Of a stretch of 64,000 nucleotides of DNA, positions 63,526-64,000 are shown piece by piece. The notes below the pieces were generated by a model. It was given only the letters and a program-made list of their open reading frames with translations, was not told the DNA's origin and searched no databases. Numbering within the stretch: the first letter of the stretch is position 1; every line of letters starts with the position of its first letter. The translations under genes were made by a program, and so were the position numbers. Source of the stretch: Polaribacter sp. ALD11 (lineage in GTDB: Bacteria; Bacteroidota; Bacteroidia; Flavobacteriales; Flavobacteriaceae); contig NZ_CP025119.1 in assembly GCF_002831685.1 (NCBI RefSeq), positions 1,647,001 to 1,711,000 on the forward strand. Reading direction: 5' to 3'.

Positions 63526-64000
63526 TTATTCTAAAGCTCCTAAATAACGCTCTGCATCTAAAGCAGCCATACAACCTGTACCTGCTGCTGTAACTGCTTG
63601 TCTGTATTCTTTATCTTGAATATCTCCTGCAGCAAAAACTCCTGGTAAGTTTGTTTTTGTTGATTTTCCTTTTGTGATTAAATATCCTGTTTCATCCATA
63701 TCTAAAATACCTTTAAATAAGTCTGAATTTGGTGTATGTCCAATCGCAATAAAAACACCTGTTACAGAAATATCATGTGTTTCTTTTGTTTTATTATTGA
63801 TTGCTCTAACCCCTTCAACAACATTAGAACCTAAAACCTCATCGATTTCCGTATTGTATAAAACTTCTATATTAGCCGTTTTTTCAACCCTATGCTGCAT
63901 TGCTTTAGATGCTCTCATAAAATCTTTACGAACCAAAATTGTTACTTTTCTACAAATATTTGATAAATAAGTAGCTTCTTCTGCAGCAGTATCTCCTGCT
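63526..64000 (-). CDS. trxB: Thioredoxin reductase, 5' part outside the window
   Basis: C-terminal half of a thioredoxin-disulphide reductase; the frame stays open to the right edge. Visible are the second half of the NADP motif (AGDTAAEEATYLS, with TVLVRK-like VTILVRK behind it), FIAIGHTPNSDLFKG and the FAD-binding GVFAAGDIQDKEYRQAVTAAGTGCMAALDAERYL. The redox-active CxxC lies upstream, beyond the edge. It is the likely reductant for the window's cytoplasmic thioredoxin. Confidence 0.96.
   Translation of the reverse strand, partial: AGDTAAEEATYLSNICRKVTILVRKDFMRASKAMQHRVEKTANIEVLYNTEIDEVLGSNVVEGVRAINNKTKETHDISVTGVFIAIGHTPNSDLFKGILDMDETGYLITKGKSTKTNLPGVFAAGDIQDKEYRQAVTAAGTGCMAALDAERYLGALE

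Overview
The window looks like a stretch of core chromosome from a marine-type Flavobacteriaceae bacterium (Bacteroidetes), plausibly close to Polaribacter or Tenacibaculum. The basis is strong AT richness, family-typical proteins (DUF1206, DUF6952-like, DUF349, duplicated DUF368, an RprX/RprY-like two-component pair), Bacteroidetes promoters of the type TTTG-N19-23-TAnnTTTG, little use of Shine-Dalgarno sites, and flavobacterial dispersed palindromic repeats. The genus is inference. I see no rRNA, tRNA, CRISPR array, insertion sequence, prophage or integration signature; gene density is high and genes are separated by clear hairpin terminators.

Layout. 1-13 kb: a cut membrane protein, glycine decarboxylase (gcvP), a SlyD-like prolyl isomerase, a DUF1206 membrane protein, a D-Ala-D-Ala dipeptidase, a secreted protein, pyruvate dehydrogenase E1-alpha and E2 (pdhA-pdhC without pdhB), a GNAT protein, a DUF6263-like secreted protein and a second 2-oxoacid dehydrogenase E2. 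12.4-15.2 kb: a secreted coiled-coil protein plus an OmpR-type regulator and its kinase. 15.3-27.6 kb: an almost complete C5-type haem pathway. hemA, hemCD (fused), hemB, hemL, hemE and hemF lie on the minus strand with a lipoprotein, a CHMI-family isomerase and an EI24 protein between them; an AraC regulator, a SpoU methyltransferase, hemH and hemJ lie on the plus strand. 27.6-36.4 kb: recR, a sodium/solute symporter, an SMR exporter, a DUF1338 enzyme divergent from an Lrp regulator, a flavoprotein, pdxH, sixA-ppx and an OmpA protein. 36.5-46.8 kb: a thioredoxin-like protein, lpxK, a Nif3/zinc-ribbon-like pair, DUF349, aroE with two DUF368 proteins (candidate undecaprenyl-phosphate translocases), an SGNH hydrolase and an amine oxidase. 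47-50.8 kb: a peroxide-defence block (peroxiredoxin, thioredoxin and small partner, divergent from katG). 50.8-55.2 kb: a sigma-54 activator lacking a DNA-binding domain, an MscS channel and a NatAB-like ABC exporter. 55.3-61.4 kb: a MarR regulator heading a fadN-fadA-fadE beta-oxidation operon. The end holds an M28 peptidase lipoprotein, a small membrane protein, a J-domain/KTSC protein and the 3' part of trxB.

The genes mostly serve central aerobic metabolism: acetyl-CoA generation (pdh, the second E2 complex, fad), haem supply, peroxide detoxification with haem-dependent KatG, and envelope maintenance. I found no convincing new multi-gene system. The most testable novelties are regulatory: twin perfect palindromes between marR and the ABC operon, a 13-bp-arm palindrome over the promoter of the second E2 gene, an OxyR-like site before katG, and a set of promoters that predict leaderless mRNAs. 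Two protein-level oddities stand out: a zinc-ribbon-family protein that has lost all four zinc ligands, and a ferrochelatase with a five-cysteine insert.
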